Below, one piece after another: positions 12,423-26,000 of a stretch of DNA of 64,000 nucleotides. This DNA comes from Mactromeris polynyma (lineage: Eukaryota > Mollusca > Bivalvia > Venerida > Mactridae). Location: positions 2,983,501 to 3,047,500 of the forward strand of contig JASFXZ010000020.1 in NCBI GenBank assembly GCA_032209605.1. The letters run 5' to 3'. The notes under the pieces were generated by a model. That model had not been told where the DNA came from and searched no databases. It worked only from the letters and a program-made list of their open reading frames with translations. The translations under genes and the position numbers were made by a program. The stretch's first letter is position 1. Every line of letters begins with the position of its first letter.

Positions 12423-13475
12423 TTAGTTCAGTCCGTATAGCACTCACACCGTCCGATTAGTTCAGTCTGTATAGCACTCACATCGCCCGATTAGTTCAGT
12501 CTGTATAGCACTCACACCGCCTGATTAGTTCAGTCTGTATAGCACTCACACCGTCCGATTAGTTCAGTCTGTATAGCACTCACATCGCCCGATTAGTTCA
12601 GTCTGTATAGCACTCACACCGTCCGATTAGTTCAGTCTGTATAGCACTCACATCGCCCGATTAGTTCAGTCTGTATAGCACTCACACCGTACGATTAGTT
12701 CAGTCTGTATAGCACTCACATCGCCCGATTAGTTCAGTCTGTATAGCACTCACATCGCCCGATTAGTTCAGTCCGTATAGCACTCACATCGTCCGATTAG
12801 TTCAGTCTGTATAGCACTCACATCGCCCGATTAGTTCAGTCTGTATAGCACTCACACCGTCCGATTAGTTCAGTCTGTATAGCACTCACATCGCCCGATT
12901 AGTTCAGTCTGTATAGCACTCACACCGTACGATTAGTTCAGTCCGTATAGCACTCACACCGTCCGATTAGTTCAGTCTGTATAGCACTCACACCGTACGA
13001 TTAGTTCAGTCCGTATAGCACTCACACCGTCCGATTAGTTCAGTCTGTAGAGCACTCGCACTGCCCGATTAGTTCAGTCTGTATAGCACTCGCACTGCCC
13101 GATAAGTTCAGTCTGTATAGCACTCGCACTGCCCGATTAGTTCAGTCTGTATAGCACTCGCACTGCCCGATAAGTTCAGTCTGTATAGCACTCGCACTGC
13201 CCGATTAGTTCAGTCCGTATAGCACTCACACCGTCCGATTAGTTCAGTCTGTAGAGCACTCGCACTGCCCGATTAGTTCAGTCTGTATAGCACTCGCACT
13301 GCCCGATAAGTTCAGTCTGTATAGCACTCGCACTGCCCGATTAGTTCAGTCTGTATAGCACTCGCACTGCCTGATTAGTTCAGTCTGTATAGCACTCGCA
13401 TCGCCTGATTAGTTCAGTCTGTAGAGCACTACATTGTTAATCTGGAGTCTGTATGTGCAATCCCCGGGTGAGACG
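12423..13475 (+). repeat. 34-bp array of tRNA A-box units ending in a tRNA-like SINE head
   Basis: 29 regular units (TTAGTTCAGTCTGTATAGCA then CTCACACCGTCCGA and variants) lead into a 30th copy at 13409. That copy continues as a tRNA-like sequence: D-arm GTTC...GAGC, anticodon arm CTACA-TTGTTAA-TCTGG (GTT, Asn-like), and a degenerate B box GTGCAATCCCC at about 13458. Only the A-box half was amplified. Right-hand units read GTAGAGCACTCGCACTGCCC, closer to the tRNA form; left-hand units have GTATAGCACTCACACCG. Confidence 0.9.
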
Positions 13476-14836
13476 TATGTTCAGCTAACTGAATAGAGAA
13501 ACAGATCAGTGCTGGTAATTAAGTAACCCAAGAACAATGGTTGGGTACTATGCCCGGCGTACATAAATGAAATATGACGAAAGCGGCATAAAACTCCAAC
13601 ACACGTATGACAACCATTGACGAAATTATTACTTTTCAGAACACAAAAATGAAATATTTGACTTAATAAAATACAGTAATAGTTGAGAAGTTTCATGCAC
13701 CGGGGCCTGGTGACATCAGACAGTTTTACTGTATTTTCGACATGGCGCTGTTCCAGTGAACGATTGTAACTATGTTATTTATGTCAATCAGTGTTTCCCC
13801 ACATCTGTTGTGGAGGTTGGAACTATCCCAGTGACAAATAAACACACAAGGTATGCATCCTTGACGTAAGTATAACCTTGAAGTCATTTGTACTGTGATA
13901 TGTGTTATGATAGACTGGTACTTTGATATGTGTTATGATAGACTGTTGTTGGAAACACAGTGACATGTCTGTATATGGTACGTACCATGGAGTGTGAATG
14001 TAGTGTTTTGTAAACACGAAAATACCATACGGTTTTACCAATGAATGAATACATTAAATGTCAGAATACGAGTGTGATGGCTCTCTGATACCCCACTGAC
14101 GAAAGAGTGCGTTTTTCTGTTTTGTTCTTACTGATAATGCACAGTCAAATCAAAATGACAAGACCTCTATGGGCTCTGAAAAAAATGACGGTTTGAGATG
14201 TGAGATGGTCAGATTATCGAGTTGTAATAAGTCAGAAAAATTAAATGCTGATCCATGAAAATACGGACTAATACATGAGGTGGTGTTAAAGTGAGGTGGT
14301 ATGGTAGATTGTCTACTTTCCGATGGTGTATTCGTGGGTCGTGTAAGTACGTACAGTCGGACCTCGTTTATTCGACAACCTTCAATCCGAATACTCGGTA
14401 TCATCCGAAAAAATACGTATCAGATCCCGATGTATCTTCTTATGAGCTATTCATAACCATGTATTATTCGGAAAAAAGATGAAAGCACAGAGTGGACGGT
14501 ATGTAATGTGAGGTTGTGGCGGTTCCAACATGCACATGCGCACGAAATACGAATAAAGAGTTTGTTTAAAGCAAGTTTTGAAAATATTTCACCGATATTA
14601 TCACGTTCCTTGTGTAGGTGTGTAATCATGTTTGTGGTAGATTCGGAATTTCTTGAACTCAAGTTTTACCATAAGTCGCGAAATATCTGCACATTGTAGC
14701 AAGATTTAATTTATTGAAGATAAGATAGTTTTGAAGAGCGCCAGAACCATGCAACGTATTTAACTGCATTATTTTGCGGCTAAATGTGTTCATTTAGTAC
14801 TTAGATGATCATTAAATCGCTGTTTCGTTGGTCTAT

Positions 14837-15021
14837 ACAGTAAAACCTCAATGTTACCACCACCTTTGGGACCCATGAAAACTTGTCTTACTATTACGGC
14901 TTTCTTATATATATGTATTGAAGTTGAATAAAGAGCAAAATAGGGAAAATTTACTTGAAAATTGAGTTCTTAATTTGAGGTGGTCTTATTATTGAGGTGG
15001 TCTTTAAGTGAGATTTTACTG
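14837..15021. mobile_element. pogo-like MITE, copy
   Basis: TA then CAGTAAAACCTCAATG at the left and GTGAGATTTTACTG at the right, with the same interior as the copy at 2283 (AATAAAGAGCAAAATAGGG). The right TA is mutated. Confidence 0.65.
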
Positions 15022-15240
15022 GATTTGATACTGTTGTTATAGACCGAATTGAATAGAACAATCACATGGTGTTAAAGGTAAAGTCTTACTTTGCATACAG
15101 AGAAATACGGAAGTCTAGCAAAAATGAGTCCATTTTCTTTTCATAAGGAGTAAATCAAGATGGAACATTCCCCTCTTCAGCCAAGAGACACTTCACGTTA
15201 GCAGTCTTCTTCTCTCGAGCGGTGTCGGACATTTAGTGAA

Positions 15241-15337
15241 TACAGTAAACCCTCACTTAGATACCACCTCAATAATAAGACCACCTCGAAATTAAGAACA
15301 TGGGTGGTCTTATTATTGAGGTTTTTTACTGCATACA
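15241..15337. mobile_element. short pogo-like MITE
   Basis: About 95 bp: TACAGTAAACCCTCACTTAG to TGAGGTTTTTTACTGCA; an internally deleted member of the same family. Confidence 0.6.
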
Positions 15338-15897
15338 ATGGTTGAGTTGCGAACAAGGGGCGCTGATAAAAGATAATACATTTTAAATAGCGATGGTGTT
15401 AATACTGTGTCAACCACACCTTGAAAGCCACCAGTATGTCGCCCGCCTTTGATTTACACTAAAGTCGTGCCACATTCAAAGATCAATACAAAGTACTGTG
15501 TAGTACTATATAACTCGTATTTTCCACGAAAGTATTAATATATTACCCGGTCCATTAAATTTCAGAATAGATGCACCGAGTTGTTCATGTTTTCCGTGCG
15601 GTTGACAGAGAAAATGCCTGAGATTGTGATAAGAAAATCAAATAGCTGTAACACGCGAGTTCACTGGGAAAATCACAGGGAAAATCACAAAAGCGATATC
15701 TTACCTAAATTGACATGGATCATGCTGGATTGCAGCTTTTACAAGTTGATTGCTCATTAGTCAATAGTTCACGAGTTTCTTGTCGGTGTAATTATAATCG
15801 CCTGTTACGGTAAATTGCTTGTTTTGTGGAGATTGAAGAGTTGTCGTACATCATGTTCTACGCACCAAAAACAATTACGGACAAGATATTCCCTGAA

Positions 15898-16163
15898 CAA
15901 TCACTCGTCGTGACAATCACTCGTCGTGACAATCACTCGTCGTGACAATCACTCGTCGTGACAATCACTCGTCGTGTCAATCACTCGTCGTGACAATCTC
16001 TCGTCGTGACAATCTCTCGTCGTGACAATCTCTCGTCGTGACAATCTCTCGTCGTGACAATCTCTCATCGTGACATTTACTCATCGTGAAATCTCTCATC
16101 GTGAAATCTCTCATCGTGACAATCATCGTGACAATCTCTCATCGTGACAATCACTAGTCGTGA
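15898..16163. repeat. 16-bp minisatellite, about 17 copies
   Basis: Unit CAATCACTCGTCGTGA, grading into CAATCTCTCGTCGTGA and then CTCATCGTGA variants from left to right, with shortened units near the end. Confidence 0.9.
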
Positions 16164-16474
16164 CAATAAATTTACACGTCGATTTGAATGATTGCTAGCA
16201 GATAACTCACATGTCGATGTGTCACCAATTAAGTGTTCAACATTATATCATAGGTTTGGAATGCTAAGTGGACGATATTCATGTTTGAGGTTCAAAATTC
16301 AACAATCTGAGTATATTTCTATTAAAAGGACTGACTGGTATTCAGACAAAGATAAACGTTAAAAGAATTGAGAAAACAATATTGTTACCCCGTCTGCGAA
16401 CTTAATTTCTTTACAAATCGATTTCAATATACTGAATATGTTTACAAATGTTGTTTGCTCTTACTGCTATCAAG

Positions 16475-16625
16475 AAGGCGCAGTGGTTGAGGGGTAGAGG
16501 AATAGAGCGCCTGAATCCTGATCCGAAGGTCATGAATTCGAGCCTGAATTTGGCACGACTTGGTCTGCTGGTATGTACCACAGGAAGTAGACCAATAATC
16601 AGTATTGGAGGGTGTAACAACTTGT
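16475..16625 (+). mobile_element. tRNA-like SINE fragment
   Basis: A-box-like GGCGCAGTGGTTGAGG and, 50 bases on, a B-box-like GAATTCGAGCC; body continues to the pogo-like MITE at 16,660. Family not recognised. Confidence 0.35.
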
Positions 16626-16659
16626 TTCAAAATCCATGTAAATTTAACTAAATTTAAAC

Positions 16660-16818
16660 TACAGTAAAACCTCACCTAAAGACCAATTCAAAAATAAGAA
16701 CATCATCTTCAAGTCCACGGTTTTGCTCTTTATTCAACCTCATTACTACGATCACCTCAATAAGAAGACCAGTATTAAAGGGTCCCAAAGGTGGTCTTAT
16801 TATCGAGGTTTCACTGTA
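16660..16818. mobile_element. pogo-like MITE, intact copy
   Basis: TACAGTAAAACCTCACC at the left, GAGGTTTCACTGTA at the right, TA on both sides. Carries one copy of ACCTCAATAAGAAGACCAG, the segment amplified at 8,670-9,192. Confidence 0.75.
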
Positions 16819-17377
16819 ATGGTAGATTAATTACTACTTTCAGTGACACGACTGTAACTACTCGACAGCTAATATGCTGCTTGTATTACTGTGCTATGCA
16901 ACATAACCTGATTATGTGATAATGAGAACTATGTTAACTTCTCGCCGATTCAATTACAGGTAGGCTCTCAAGTCACACTTTTCCCGAATAAAATAAGGAA
17001 AAAGTAGCGCTATTTTCTCAAAAAAGGTAGGGTAAAAAAAGGGATTTTACTGCTTTATAGATCATTCGTTTGGAATGTCGAAAACTGGTAATAAATCACC
17101 TCACTACACTTGCTTCGTGATTAGACCTCTGAACCTCATGCAGATGAAAGAAATATTTTGTGTTAACGCCTCAGACTTGAAAACAAACTAAGGTTAGCAG
17201 GGCATTTTTAGAGAAAAAAGTAGGTAGTACGAATAAAGTAGGGAATGTAGGAAAAAAGGGCCCGATTGACAGCCTGTACAGGTGATCAGGTTTGCCCATT
17301 GCCTACAGGTTGATGTACAACAGTAGTGTACTGTGTGTCGGTGTCTTGACACCACAGTGGATGGTGCTCATAATCCA

Positions 17378-17733
17378 GGGGTCGTATTCATGAAACATCT
17401 TAAGGTTAAGTTTTTCCTTAAAAGTAATATTTTCTTAATATCCACAAGATTTTCCTTAAATATTTAGAAAGTACTTAAGTGGTATTCACTAAATTTCGTA
17501 TCTTGAGATGTTCCCTATATATGGGATCTTCTCATTAAAAGATAAGGTAACGTACACTTTCCTTAGATGAAATTAATATTTTCCTTAAAGTTAAGACTTT
17601 TCTTTGCTAAGGAATTCCTAAAGTGGCACTGAAGAAAAGTTTAAGGTTAAGTATTTCCTTATCTTTAACCAAGGAAAAGAAAGGATAAGGACAATCTTGA
17701 GGTAAACTATAAGATGTTTCGTGGATACCTCCC
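17378..17733. mobile_element. palindromic MITE (TCATGAAACATCTTA ends)
   Basis: Left end GGGGTCGTATTCATGAAACA mirrors the right end TGTTTCGTGGATACCTCCC. Interior is rich in TTTCCTTAA repeats that also fold back. No clear target duplication was found. Confidence 0.65.
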
Positions 17734-18601
17734 ATGGACATGTAACAAAGTACTTTGTTGTTTACTGCTATACACAGCTCGTATATATACGGATAATTAT
17801 GTTACTTAGAATGTTCACTGGTCACATTCAATTATCCTGCTTGTGTTTACACAGTCATTTCAGGGTCTTTGGCTCCAGACACGCCCATAGTTTGACATGT
17901 TTTCCAAATCATGAAGTCATACGCTTGTCAAGTTAGTCATGAGCTTGTGCTCAAAAACTGAGACAGCAATTGTTTTTGGCTCAACTTTAATTGATAAAAA
18001 GCCAGATGGGACAGTACCAACTATGATCTGTACACTCGACATACTTCAGTTTGTCTGTTTGTTATCCATAGAAAATCAACTATAATGACTAACTTATGAA
18101 CTTGATGTCTTTCATCGGCGTTTTTTTGTCAAAGGCAAAACACATCAACCAATACGTTTAAAACGATTGTTTTGCAAGTAAACTTGTACATGTCACAATC
18201 GTTGCGATTCAAATGGAAAATATTGCCCTGGTAGGGACTTTGAAATGTCACGTGCATGTATCCATGTGCAGCTTGTGTGACAATTACAAACAAACTCTCA
18301 CATAGCGAAATGTTTTAATTAACTTTAGCGTGCAAGACACATTTGAAGACACTTTGCGACTAAGAAAGATGTATGTTGAAATATCCCCACACAAGCGGTT
18401 TGGTTATTGTAGACAATTTATATACATGAACAAACACTTTTCTCCTCGCTAACATGAGCGAATAATATCTTGCTAGTTTAGAATCCTATAATCTGACTTC
18501 ACTGAAGTTCAGTATTGTTACAAGTAGTGATCAGTTGTGAAAAGACTTTTGTTGCCAAGCTTTCTGTCCTGGTAATGTCGTGTGTTGTACCTTAGCCACA
18601 G

Positions 18602-21600
18602 TGTTGTTTGCGTGATCATTACTGTGTTTGTGTTGTTTGTGGCCATATCTACGTTTTTGCTTTGTAAGTGTGATCATATCTATGTGTCTATGTTGTGTGT
18701 GTGGTCATACATATGTGTCTTTGTTGTTTGTGTGGTCATACATATGTGTCTATGTTGTTTGTGTGGTCATACATATGTGTCTATGTTGTGTGTGTGGTCA
18801 TACATATGTGTCTATATTGTGTTTGTGGTCATACATATGTGTCTATGTTGTTTGTGTGGTCATAACTATGTGTCTATGTTGTTTGTGTGATCATAACTAT
18901 GTGTCTATGTTGTGTGTGTGGTCATACATATGTGTCTATGCTGTTTGTATTGTCATAACTATGTGTCTATGTTGTTTGTGTGGTCATAACTATGCGTATA
19001 TGCTGTAAGTGTGATCATAACTATGTGTCTACGTTGTTTTTGTGGTCATAACTATGTGTCTATGTTGTTAGTGTGGTCATAACTATGCGTCTATGTTGTG
19101 TGTGTGGTCATACATATGTGTCTATGTTGTTTGTGTGGTCATAACTATGCGTATATGCTGTTTGTGTGATGATAACTATGTGTCTATGTTGTTTGTGTGA
19201 TGATAACTATGTGTCTATGTTGTTTGTTTGGTCATAATTATGTGTATATGCTGTTAGTGTGATCATAACTATGTTTCTATGTTGTTTGTGTGGTCATAAC
19301 TATGCGTATATGTTGTTTGTGTGGTCATAATTATGTGTATAAATTATGTTGTTAGTGTTATCATAACTATGCGTATATGCTGTAAGTGTGATCACAACTA
19401 TGTTTCTATGTTGTTTGTGTGGTCATAACTATGCGTATATGTTGTTTGTGTGGTCATAATTATGTGTATAAATTATGTTGTTAGTGTTATCATAACTATG
19501 CGTATATGCTGTAAGTGTGATCACAACTATGTGTCTATGTTGTTTGTGTGGTCATAACTATGCGTATATGCTGTTAGTGTGATCATAATTATGTGTCTAT
19601 CTTGTTTGTGGGGTCATAACTATGCGTATATGTTGTTAGTGTGATCATAATTATGTGTATATGTTGTTTGTGTGATCATAATTATGTGTATATGTTGTTA
19701 GTGTGATCATAACTATGCGTATATGTTGTTAGTGTGATCATAATTATGTGTATATGTTGTTAGTGTGATCATAACTATGTGTATATGTTGTTAGTGTGAT
19801 CATAATTATGTGTATATGTTGTTAGTGTGATCATAACTATGCGTATATGCTGTTAGTGTGATCACAACTATGTGCCTGTGTTGTTATTGTGGTCATAATT
19901 ATGCGTCTATGTTGTTATTGTGATCATAACTATGTGTCTGTGTTGTTATTGTGATCATACCTATGTGTCTGTGTTGTTATTGTGATCATACCTATGTGTC
20001 TGTGTTGTTATTGTGGTCATAATTATGCGTCTATGTTGTTATTGTGGTCATAATTATGTGTCTGTGTTGTTATTGTGGTCATAATTATGTGTATGTGTTG
20101 TTATTGTGATCATACCTATGTGCCTGTGTTGTTATTGTGGTCATAATTATGTGTCTGTGTTGTTATTGTGGTCATAATTATGTGTCTGTGTTGTTATTGT
20201 GATCATACCTATGTGTCTGTGTTGTTATTGTGATCATACCTATGTGCCTGTGTTGTTATTGTGGTCATAATTATGCGTCTATGTTGTTAGTGTGATCATA
20301 ATTATGTGTATATGTTGTTAGTGTAATCATACCTATGTGTCTGTGTTGTTAGTGTGATCATACCTATGTGTCTGTGTTGTTATTGTGATCATATCTATGT
20401 GCCTGTGTTGTTAGTGTGATCATAACTATGCGTCTATGTTGTTATTGTGATCATACCTATGTGCCTGTGTTGTTAGTGTGATCATACCTATGTGTCTATG
20501 TTGTTAGTGTGATCACAACTATGTGCCTGTGTTGTTAGTGTGATCATACCTATGTGTCTGTGTTGTTATTGTGATCATACCTATGTGTCTATGTTGTTAT
20601 TGTGATCATACCTATGTGCCTGTGTTGTTAGTGTGAGCATAACTATGTGTCTGTGTTGTTAGTGTGATCATAACTATGTGCCTGTGTTGTTAGTGTGATC
20701 ATACCTATGTGTCTGTGTTGTTAGTGTGATCATAACTATGTGCCTGTGTTGTTAGTGTGATCATACCTATGTGTCTATGTTGTTAGTGTGATCATACCTA
20801 TGTGCCTGTGTTGTTAGTGTGATCATAGCTATGTGTCTGTGTTGTTAGTGTGATCATACCTATGTGCCTGTGTTGTTAGTGTGATCATAGCTATGTGTCT
20901 GTGTTGTTAGTGTGATCATACCTATGTGTCTGTGTTGTTAGTGTGATCATACCTATGTGTCTGTGTTGTTAGTGTGATCATACCTATGTGCCTGTGTTGT
21001 TAGTGTGATCATACCTATGTCTTTGTGTTGTTAGTGTGATCATACCTATGTCTTTGTGTTGTTAGTGTGATCATACCTATGTGTCTATGTTGTTATTGTG
21101 ATCCTACCTATGTGCCTGTGTTGTTAGTGTGATCATAACTATGTGTCTGTGTTTTTATTGTGATCATACCTATGTGCCTGTGTTGTTAGTGTGATCATAA
21201 CTATGTGTCTATGTTGTTATTGTGATCATACCTATGTGCCTGTGTTGTTAGTGTGATCATAACTATGTGTCTGTGTTGTTATTGTGATCATACCTATGTG
21301 TCTGTGTTGTTAGTGTGATCATAACTATGTGTCTGTGTTGTTAGTGTGATCATACCTATGTGACTGTGTTGTTATTGTGATCATAACTATGTGTCTGTGT
21401 TGTTATTGTGATCATAACTATGTGTCTGTGTTGTTAGTGTGATCATAGCTATGTGTCTGTGTTGTTAGTGTGATCATAACTATGTGTCTGTGTTGTTAGT
21501 GTGATCATAGCTATGTGTCTGTGTTGTTAGTGTGATCATAGCTATGTGTCTGTGTTGTTAGTGTGATCATAACTATGTGTCTGTGTTGTTAGTGTGATCA

Positions 21601-22165
21601 TAACTATGTGTCTGTGTTGTTAGTGTGATCATAGTTATGTGTCTGTGTTGTTAGTGTGATCATAACTATGTGTCTGTGTTGTTAGTGTGATCATAGCTAT
21701 GTGTCTGTGTTGTTATTGTGATCATACCTATGTGTCTGTGTTGTTAGTGTGATCATAACTATGTGTCTGTGTTGTTAGTGTGATCATAACTATGTGTCTG
21801 TGTTGTTAGTGTGATCATAGCTATGTGTCTGTGTTGTTAGTGTGATCATAACTATGTGTCTGTGTTGTTAGTGTGATCATAGCTATGTGTCTGTGTTGTT
21901 ATTGTGATCATACCTATGTGTCTGTGTTGTTAGTGTGATCATAACTATGTGTCTGTGTTGTTAGTGTGATCATAACTATGTGTCTGTGTTGTTAGTGTGA
22001 TCATAACTATGTGTCTGTGTTGTTAGTGTGATCATAGTTATGTGTCTGTGTTGTTAGTGTGATCATAGCTATGTGTCTGTGTTGTTAGTGTGATCATAGC
22101 TATGTGTCTGTGTTGTTAGTGTGATCATAGATATGTGTCTATGTTGTTTGTGTGATCATAACTAC
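18602..22165. repeat. 31-bp minisatellite, about 115 copies
   Basis: Unit TGTTGTTAGTGTGATCATAA plus CTATGTGTCTG. Variants are zoned: left third has TTTGTGTGGTCATACATATG, the middle TTATTGTGATCATACCTATG, and the right TTAGTGTGATCATAGCTATG with high homogeneity. The centre keeps TGATCA and often a CATAGCTATG palindrome. Because 31 is not a multiple of three, short Cys/Val-rich ORFs arise as artefacts. Confidence 0.97.
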
Positions 22166-23060
22166 AGGTCAGGGTCAAATCGTTGTCATGTTGGACTGAG
22201 TTTTTTTATCTCCACTGGTGTTCCTTTTCTTGATCGAAGAAAAATCCTCTTCAAAAGATTCTACAACTAGGATAACTTGGGTAAAAACCAGCAAGTGAAG
22301 TAATATGATTTTCTGCTTGTGTTTATAAGATGTTCTGTGTTATCTAAGCATTGAAGTTTGTTTGTGTCTGACAAGTTGTGTTATTGCCAGTTGCCAGCCA
22401 GAAGTCAGTGACTATTTTTATTCCTTTTTATTTTTTTTCGTTATGGGGATCAGTTATTATTTCATTGATGTCAAAACATCACAAAAGTGAACCTTCACAG
22501 AATTAAAACAACCAAAATAAGTATCGAAATACTTATTATGCATACAGTTTCATTGAAAATGCATTTTTTTGTGATTGTTCTGTTGATCTAAAACCTGTTT
22601 GTGCTAAAAATAACTGATCCCTGAAAGTGTGCAAGTTTTGACTTTATAAACAGTATTTATTTCTCATATATACTTATATATTATTATAAATAAGTAACCC
22701 AGATTCTTCATATTTATATACAAAGGCTGTTTATAAATTTTCTTTTGAAGATATTCGTCAATATTTGACGCATCATTACCAAACAAGAATGTTGTAAAAA
22801 ATTCTGTTTGTGTTGTTAATAAATACAAGTACATAACTTTTGTTATATTTTCTCTTCAGATCCCCTTCAAATATTTCACTACGTTTTTTTTCTGGCGACA
22901 TCAATGTTTCGCATGACTTTTCTCTAGTCGTGTTTATTTTATCTTCCCGAATCATCAACTTGGCAAGATCACATTGTTATTATAACTATCTCTATTCTGT
23001 AATTTCCCTCGTCAAGTTTGCTAAGGAATGCCATTATCTTCACAAATAACAATAAAATGC
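22166..23060. other. spacer between satellite and angiomotin 3' end
   Basis: AT-rich unique DNA; no gene, RNA or mobile element could be supported. Confidence 0.5.
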
Positions 23061-23064
23061 AAAA

Positions 23065-26000
23065 GTTTATTAATCATAAATAACTTTATTCATCATAAAA
23101 TATAACAACAGTTTAGAGCTTCATTCAGACAACATACAGAGCTCACACTGCGTAAATCCCAGGTAAAGCGCAATATAGTTGTATGTGCCTTCGCGCCAGA
23201 CGACTGTAAATGCCGACATGCGTAATGACAATACAACATTCTTGCGTCAAACACGCACAAGGACATAAATGCATTTTTAAATGATAATTGTACGTTTAGA
23301 GAAAATAATTTGCAAAAACCAAATTTTCATCACAACTTATATTGGTTCCTTGCGATAGGACCGTGTAAAATATTGTTATGAAACATAACAAAAGAAGGTA
23401 AATAAATTACATACCGCATTTAGCACAGGTTTGTGATTTTAAATAAATAATTAATACAGTTTTGTGAGAATTAAATACACATGAAATATAAATTAAAATA
23501 TAAAGGTTGTGTGTGTTTTAAAAATGCCATTGCTTAGGCAAATGACAATTCTCATTAAAATACTTAAAGTTCAGGTAAAAATGCTGAACCAGTCAAAATC
23601 AGCTCACATATCTGATGGCCACCCTTAAAATATTTATCAAGCTTGTTTTCTTCTGACAAATACAGTCATATTAAACAAATCACTGATCATTATCAAAACC
23701 AAAATAACAATTCAAACTTTTGATATTTATATCAACCACATGAAAAAATGAACTTTCTCCAAGCATAAACCAACTTAAACATCATTACACATATCGCCTG
23801 ATCTTGTACTGTAGTGCGTTCATTTTTGCAGACTTTAAATTTTGTATAAAGTCAGAAATACATCATTTTACAATAGATTCTAAATTTTTAACTGCCCTGT
23901 AGTGTGTAAAGATACAAAAATCTCATCTATAAAGTTTTAGGATGATTTTCATATAAAAAAGTAATCCAAAAATATTCGACCTTTACGAAATTACAGATTT
24001 TGCGGTACTTTAAAATATCTTTACATTTTACAACCGAGGAATGTTGTATGAGTCACGTTTTGGTTTCATCCCAGCTGTATGGGAGAAGAATGTCGATCAT
24101 TTACAAAATGTGTAAACAGCATGGTAAATAGATTCACCGTTGAATGCATCGTCGACTGAGCAACTCATTAACATTCTTACATCGCACTAAATATCATATA
24201 AACATTGTCATGTTTTGCAATATTTTGTGAAGTTGTTCAACTTTACCGAAATATAAAATCATAATTTGGCAATAATAATGTTGATAGAATGTTTGTTTCA
24301 TTTCTGAAGAATATTTAAATGTTCGTCGTAAATCCTAACTTCACAGAAAACAATCAAATCAGACATATCTTCCACAATATTATTTTTTGTGCAATGTTTT
24401 CAACATAAGAATGTTGACCGTTGAGAAGTGCTGTGTGCTTAAAGTCGATACTGGACCCAGACCGTGCAAAGTATCCATGCAACACTAGGTGCCTTTCAAT
24501 TGTTAAGATAACAATATTGTCATATATATAGAACGAGTGATTTTAGTTTCAATTAACCTTCAGAAAATTAAAGGTCGAACTATCATATTCATGTAGAAAA
24601 CATGAAATCGGTCATAATAATATCAAAATGCAAATCAAAATTTTTAATTTATAGAATATCAATCAAATCCTTTCATCTTGATGTAGTTTTCTTCTGATTT
24701 CAAAATAATGTACAACAAGAGTGTAGGCTCACCGGAGTTCTGTGAAAAAATCTCATTTTGGGGGAAAAACTGACTCACATTAGGGCAATATTAGTGAGGA
24801 TTTTTCACCTAGTCATACAACGTATTTATTAACAAAAGCCAATTAAGTATCTGTCTTTAAAAACTGATGAAAATGTAAAACAATTCCCGATATTCACTAG
24901 CTTCAAACCAAAATATGTGGACAGATATAAGCAGCAAGCAATCACTGACATACAATCATTTGTAACACAATTTTTCCACATGCAGGCATGAGAATGCAAA
25001 GTTTCAAAATCAGCTGAAAATTCCGCAAGGGGCTTTTAAGCATCCAAGATGGCTTAAATTGTCTCAAAAACGGCCCATGGATGTGAGCTTCAAATCAGCT
25101 GGAAATTCAGCAAGAGGTCCAGGGAGCGGCTGAAGCTCCTAGCTTAAATTGTCTCAAAAAACAGCCCCTGCGAGCTTCAGATCAGTGGATTTCCACGAAT
25201 CCAATTGAAAATTCTCATGCCTGCACATGGTTGCATTTCCATTCACTCTTCTTATTTCTCTCCCATACTCTCTCACTCTATGATGAAAAAAGTTTGAAAG
25301 ACATGGGTGGTACTGTGGTATTAACAAAGTCATGTACTCATACAATCACACATCACAATAACACGCCTTTATCTCGTTTGAAACAAACAGTTTCACATGA
25401 AATTAAAACCTTCGGCCACTAAAAATCCGACGAAAAAATATCTGAAAACTTTATCTTACGATTGTTGTTAAGCTATTCATGGAACAGACTAATATAAAAC
25501 GTGTTTTATGAACAGTTTCATACTCAGAAACAAGTGTAGTATTTTAACAACTAACACAGATTGACAACACAGCATTCTATTGCCTCAACAAAAAACAACA
25601 CAACTTGTTATTATTCTTAAGGCACTCGCTAAGGTTCATAAAGTTTTCTGACATGACATAACATTTTATCATATTTAAGACAAAAATTATGTGAAAGACA
25701 TTGGGTATTTCCTCAAACAACACACAACTAGAGCTATACATGTACAACTTAAACTCCTCCGGCAGAATAATCAGTTTGTATTTTTAACTCCAGGATCACT
25801 TTGTGTCCGTACAAATAGGATTCATAGTTACATAAGACGGCTGCTGAGCAGCCCCGATAGTAAAATGTGTAAGCACCCTTTTCATTGGTTCTTAGTTCAC
25901 AAGCAGTCACAAACTTAACCCACTATATCGCGATTCAATGTTAATCGTCTTCACAACACTATCTCCAAGCAATGTCTATACATACTGGCAACTTTAATGT

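Noticed and set aside
12423..13475. Cluster of 30 real tRNA genes
   Set aside because: Units are only 34 bp and lack T-arm, anticodon arm and acceptor; only the last one extends into a degraded tRNA-like sequence.
18582..19008. Cys/Val-rich ORFs (102 and 126 codons) over the 31-bp repeats
   Set aside because: They are produced by the tandem repeat itself (three frames of a 31-bp unit); no splice, start context or family support.
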